Below, one piece after another: positions 60,830-64,000 of a stretch of 64,000 bases of DNA. This DNA is from Meiothermus rufus DSM 22234 (GTDB lineage Bacteria; Deinococcota; Deinococci; Deinococcales; Thermaceae). Where the stretch lies: positions 1 to 64,000 of the forward strand of contig NZ_AUHY01000004.1 of NCBI RefSeq assembly GCF_000423425.1, in the 5' to 3' direction. The position numbers were made by a program, and so were the translations under genes. The stretch's first letter is position 1. Each line of letters starts with the position of its first letter. A model generated the notes under the pieces. The model did no database searches and was not told the DNA's origin. It saw only the letters and a list, made by a program, of their open reading frames with translations.

Positions 60830-62062
60830 ATGAAGCGAAGCCTCATCCTGTTGGCCTTGTTGCTCCTGGCTGGGCTGGGCCTAGCCCAAAGGACTACCCT
60901 GACGGTAGCGGTTTTCCCCAACCTAGACGACTCCATTAAGGCTCAGATTCCCCTGTTCAACAAAAAGTTTCCCAATGTGGAGGTCAAGCTGGTCATCCAG
61001 CAGTACGCCGACCACCACAACGCTCTCACCACTGCTTTGGCTACCGGCCAGGGTCTGCCCGACGTGGCCGCCATCGAGATCGGCTTTGTAGGCCGCTTTG
61101 CCGAAGGACAAGGGTTTGAAGACCTCAATAAAGCCCCCTACAACGCTGACCAGTACAAGCGGCTCTTCACCCCCTATACCATCGCCCAGGCCACCTCCGC
61201 CGATGGCCGGTTTATTGCTATGCCTGTAGACATCGGGCCGGGTACCTTCTTCTACCGGGTCGATATCCTACAAAAGGCCCAGGTCAACCCTCGGGATATG
61301 ACCACCTGGGCGGGCTACATTGCCGCAGGGCGGAAAATCAAGGCTACTACTGGCGCTTTTTTGATTGCCGATGCTGCCGATGTGGCCTGGATTAACATCT
61401 TTGCCACCACCCCGGCTAACCAAAGCCCCTACTTCGACGAAAAAGGCAGTGTGGTGGTAGACAGCCCCCGCTTCGTGCGGGCTTTCGAGCTGGCCCGTAG
61501 CATCCGCAGTGCCGGATTGGACGCCAAAATTGGGGCCTGGACCAACGAGTGGTACGATGCCTTCAAAAAGGGCACCGTAGCCACCCAGTTCTCCGGTGCC
61601 TGGCTGCAGGGCCACTTGCAAAACTGGATGGCCCCCGAAACCAAGGGGCTGTGGCGGGTGCAGCACCTACCTGAAGGCATGTACGCCTCCTGGGGTGGGA
61701 GTTTCTACGGCATCCCTTCGGCCTCCAAGAACAAGGCTTTGGCCTGGGAGCTGATCAAGTTCCTCACCACGGACAGGGAGGCTCAGATTGCTGGCTTCAA
61801 GGCCATTGGGGCCTTCCCTGCTCTGCTCTCGGCCCAGGAAGACCCCTCCTTTAGCGAGCCAGTGGAGTTTCTAGGAGGACAGCAGGCCCGCCTGCTGTGG
61901 CGCGATGCGGCCCGCCGGGTAAAGCCGCTCAAGGCCAACAAGTATGACCGCGTCGCCAACGAAATTCTAAGCTCGGCGCTATCGCAGGTGCTCGACGAGG
62001 GTAAGGATGTTCGGGCAGCTTTGGCCGAAGCCAAACGCCTGATCGAGCGGCGCATGCGCTAG
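60830..62062 (+). CDS. ABC sugar transporter, solute-binding protein
   Basis: 410 residues. A signal peptide (SLILLALLLLAGLGLAQ) is followed by a family 1 binding protein (LTVAVFPNLDD, DVAAIEIGFVGRFAEGQGF, ATQFSGAWLQGHLQNW). Exported to the periplasm and feeds the two permeases. GAGGAACCC precedes the ATG. Sugar specificity is not visible. Confidence 0.92.
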   Translation: MKRSLILLALLLLAGLGLAQRTTLTVAVFPNLDDSIKAQIPLFNKKFPNVEVKLVIQQYADHHNALTTALATGQGLPDVAAIEIGFVGRFAEGQGFEDLNKAPYNADQYKRLFTPYTIAQATSADGRFIAMPVDIGPGTFFYRVDILQKAQVNPRDMTTWAGYIAAGRKIKATTGAFLIADAADVAWINIFATTPANQSPYFDEKGSVVVDSPRFVRAFELARSIRSAGLDAKIGAWTNEWYDAFKKGTVATQFSGAWLQGHLQNWMAPETKGLWRVQHLPEGMYASWGGSFYGIPSASKNKALAWELIKFLTTDREAQIAGFKAIGAFPALLSAQEDPSFSEPVEFLGGQQARLLWRDAARRVKPLKANKYDRVANEILSSALSQVLDEGKDVRAALAEAKRLIERRMR

Positions 62063-62139
62063 TAGCAACAGCGGGAGAGGAAGAAGCACCTTCCTCTCCC
62101 TTTCTAGCTTATCAAAAAAGCCACTGGAAAGGAGCGCCC

Positions 62140-63123
62140 GTGCGAAAAGCCGTTAATCCTGCCCCTTCCCCTCCCAGCGCGATAACCCTGGCCATGCGCT
62201 GGAGCAACTTCCAGCGGCGCTACGCCCCCTACATCTTCGTCAGCCCGTTCTTCATTCTCTTCTTGGTTTTTGGGCTGTACCCCACCCTGTTCTCTTTGTA
62301 CATGTCCTTCCAGTCCTGGACCCCCAGCGACGGCTGGGGCCGCTGGAAGTACGTGGGGCTGGAGAACTACACCTTCACCCTCACCGACCCCATGTTCTGG
62401 CGGGCCATGTGGAACACCCTCTGGCTGGGGTTTTTCTCTGGCATACCCCAGCACCTGATTGCCATCCCGCTGGCTTTCGTGATTCACATGGTCCTAGGCC
62501 GCTTCAAAACCTTGGTGGTGGCGGTCTACTTCCTACCCTACATCACCTCCTCGGTGGCCATCGCCCTCATCTTCAACACCTTATTCGCTACCAACAATGG
62601 CGTGATTAACCTGGTCATCGCCCAGCTCAACACCTGGCCGGTACTGGGTTGGTTTCTGCCCGACCAAAACATCAATTGGTTCCTCAATTCCACCATTAAG
62701 TATGGCATAGCCCTGGTGGTAATCTGGCAGTTCACCGGCTGGAACACCCTGCTTTACCTATCGGCGATCCAAGCCATTCCCAAAGAGCTTTACGAGGCCG
62801 CAGCTGTAGATGGGGCCAGCCGCTACCAGCAGTTCCGTTACATCACCCTGCCGTTGCTGCGCCCCATGATGTTTTTTGCCGTAAGCCTAACCATCATCGG
62901 CAACATGCAGCTTTTTGAACAGCCTTTTGTGCTGCTCAACGGAGGGGCTAGCTCCGCCACCCAGGGGGGGCAGACCGTGACCATGTATATGTACCGCACG
63001 GCTTTCGAGTGGCTCGAGATGGGCACAGCAGCCTCTATCGCCTGGATTTTGTTCATTTTCATCGGCATCCTGACCTATCTCAACAACCTGATGTTTGGCC
63101 GCACGGCTCGAGGGGAGGCCTGA
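62140..63123 (+). CDS. ABC sugar transporter permease, MalF type
   Basis: 327 residues with six membrane helices. The EAA loop (KELYEAAAVDGASRYQQFRYITLPLLRP) is in the cytoplasmic part. GTG start with AAAGGAGCG. It pairs with the next permease; an ATPase (MsmK type) is not in the window and may be shared from elsewhere. Confidence 0.93.
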   Translation: MRKAVNPAPSPPSAITLAMRWSNFQRRYAPYIFVSPFFILFLVFGLYPTLFSLYMSFQSWTPSDGWGRWKYVGLENYTFTLTDPMFWRAMWNTLWLGFFSGIPQHLIAIPLAFVIHMVLGRFKTLVVAVYFLPYITSSVAIALIFNTLFATNNGVINLVIAQLNTWPVLGWFLPDQNINWFLNSTIKYGIALVVIWQFTGWNTLLYLSAIQAIPKELYEAAAVDGASRYQQFRYITLPLLRPMMFFAVSLTIIGNMQLFEQPFVLLNGGASSATQGGQTVTMYMYRTAFEWLEMGTAASIAWILFIFIGILTYLNNLMFGRTARGEA

Positions 63124-63124
63124 G

Positions 63125-63976
63125 ATGCGCGCTTCTGGCAAAAGACTATCCCTCGGGGGGCTGCTGCTGCGCCTGGGCGGCTACGGATTGCTGGCCCTAG
63201 GAGGGCTGCTGACCTTAGCGCCTTTCTACTTTATGTTCGTTTTCGCCACCCACCAGCGCTCAGAAATCTTCGGCTTTCCACCGCCAGTATGGTTTGGCGA
63301 GCACTTCTGGACCAACTATCAGATCCTGGTTCAGAAAATCCCATTCTGGCGATCCTACTGGAACAACCTCTACCTGGCCATCATGACCACCCTCCCCGCC
63401 CTATTCTTTTGCAGTCTGGCGGGGTTTGCCTTCGCCATGTACGAGTTCCGCTGGCGCGAACGCCTCTTTGCCATAATATTGGCCACCCTTCTGATACCTC
63501 CCATCCTTAATCTGATTCCCTTCTACTTGCTGATCTACCAGATTGGCTGGATCAACCAGCCCAAAGCCCTGTGGGTGCCGGCTATGGCCGGGGCCTTGGG
63601 GATTTTCTTAATGCGCCAGTACATCCTCTCCGCCATTCCCAAGGAGCTGATTGACGCGGCCCGCATAGACGGGTGCAGCGAGTTTCAAATCTACTGGCGC
63701 ATCGTGTTGCCGCTTATCCGCCCGGCTCTGGGCACCCTGGGCCTGATTACCTTTATCGGCTCGTGGAACCGCTTTGCCGACGTGAACGTGATCATGCGCA
63801 CCCAGGAGACCAAGACCTTGCCGGTGGTGCTGCGCACGCTGCAAGGGGCCACCGATGTGGAGTGGGGGGCCATCATGGCGGGCACCGCCCTGCTGGTACT
63901 GCCGCTGCTACTGGTCTTCGCCCTGGCTGCACGGCAGTTGATGGAGGGACTGACCTCGGGCGCGATCAAAAGTTAG
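63125..63976 (+). CDS. ABC sugar transporter permease, MalG type
   Basis: 283 residues, six membrane helices, EAA loop (IPKELIDAARIDGCSEFQIYWRIVLPLIRP). ATG 63125 follows the MalF-type stop by one base with AGGGGAGGCCTGAG. Completes the import pore. Confidence 0.93.
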   Translation: MRASGKRLSLGGLLLRLGGYGLLALGGLLTLAPFYFMFVFATHQRSEIFGFPPPVWFGEHFWTNYQILVQKIPFWRSYWNNLYLAIMTTLPALFFCSLAGFAFAMYEFRWRERLFAIILATLLIPPILNLIPFYLLIYQIGWINQPKALWVPAMAGALGIFLMRQYILSAIPKELIDAARIDGCSEFQIYWRIVLPLIRPALGTLGLITFIGSWNRFADVNVIMRTQETKTLPVVLRTLQGATDVEWGAIMAGTALLVLPLLLVFALAARQLMEGLTSGAIKS

Positions 63977-64000
63977 TCTTTGTCCAAATCCTAGGAGGAG
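63977..64000 (+). promoter_or_regulatory. Ribosome binding site of a gene beyond the window
   Basis: AGGAGGAG at the very end of the window lies 17 bases after the permease stop. It should serve the next gene of the sugar operon. Confidence 0.6.

Overview
The window looks like chromosome of a Meiothermus-type member of the Thermaceae (Deinococcota). This is inferred from protein content and style, not from a marker search. The DNA is GC-rich, DnaJ lacks the zinc finger as in Thermus, the suf order is sufC-sufB-sufD, many genes have a TANNNT box 6-8 nt before the start codon (leaderless style), and the hexamer CTCGAG is strikingly common. No rRNA, tRNA or CRISPR array was seen.

Region 1-3300: debris of two insertion sequences (an IS5-type transposase tail and an IS481-like transposase head), a LOG-family gene broken by one frameshift, and a GAF-GGDEF diguanylate cyclase. 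Region 3946-13800: lon, a DUF1517 membrane protein, a peroxiredoxin, ispG behind a long structured leader, a small 64-residue protein between two hairpins, pyrG, a DUF815 ATPase and a VapBC-type pair. Region 14200-22500: an aminoglycoside-phosphotransferase-like gene with an acyl-CoA dehydrogenase, the sufCBD operon with a trailing Rieske protein, and ftsH. Region 22500-36900: dnaK-grpE-dnaJ behind a HspR-like site, two MFS transporters around a PGI/PMI-like gene, a CBS protein, rapZ-yvcK with a DOMON-type protein and a decayed membrane gene, an FKBP, an HD-GYP protein, a ferritin-like protein and rlmN.

Region 36900-47200: a degenerate GGDEF-EAL protein, a lipid kinase, a double GNAT protein, an enolase-superfamily enzyme with a P-loop protein, pyrE, a SpoIIM-like membrane protein, gpsA and a DUF3422 protein.

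Region 47200-54500 is the most remarkable: a compact Calvin-Benson-Bassham operon, glpX-cbbL-cbbS-cbbX-prk-rpe-fba, with a divergent LysR gene (cbbR). RuBisCO is red-type form I with its CbbX activase. The genes overlap or nearly abut. Together they encode carbon fixation, regeneration of ribulose-1,5-bisphosphate and RuBisCO repair; transketolase, PGK and GAPDH are not in the window.

Region 54500-64000: a solute-binding-protein fragment, a GMC oxidoreductase, a Uma2 nuclease, a CrtI-type carotenoid desaturase, a quinone oxidoreductase, and a sugar ABC cassette (LacI regulator, binding protein, two permeases) with two LacI-type operators. The next gene starts just beyond the right edge.
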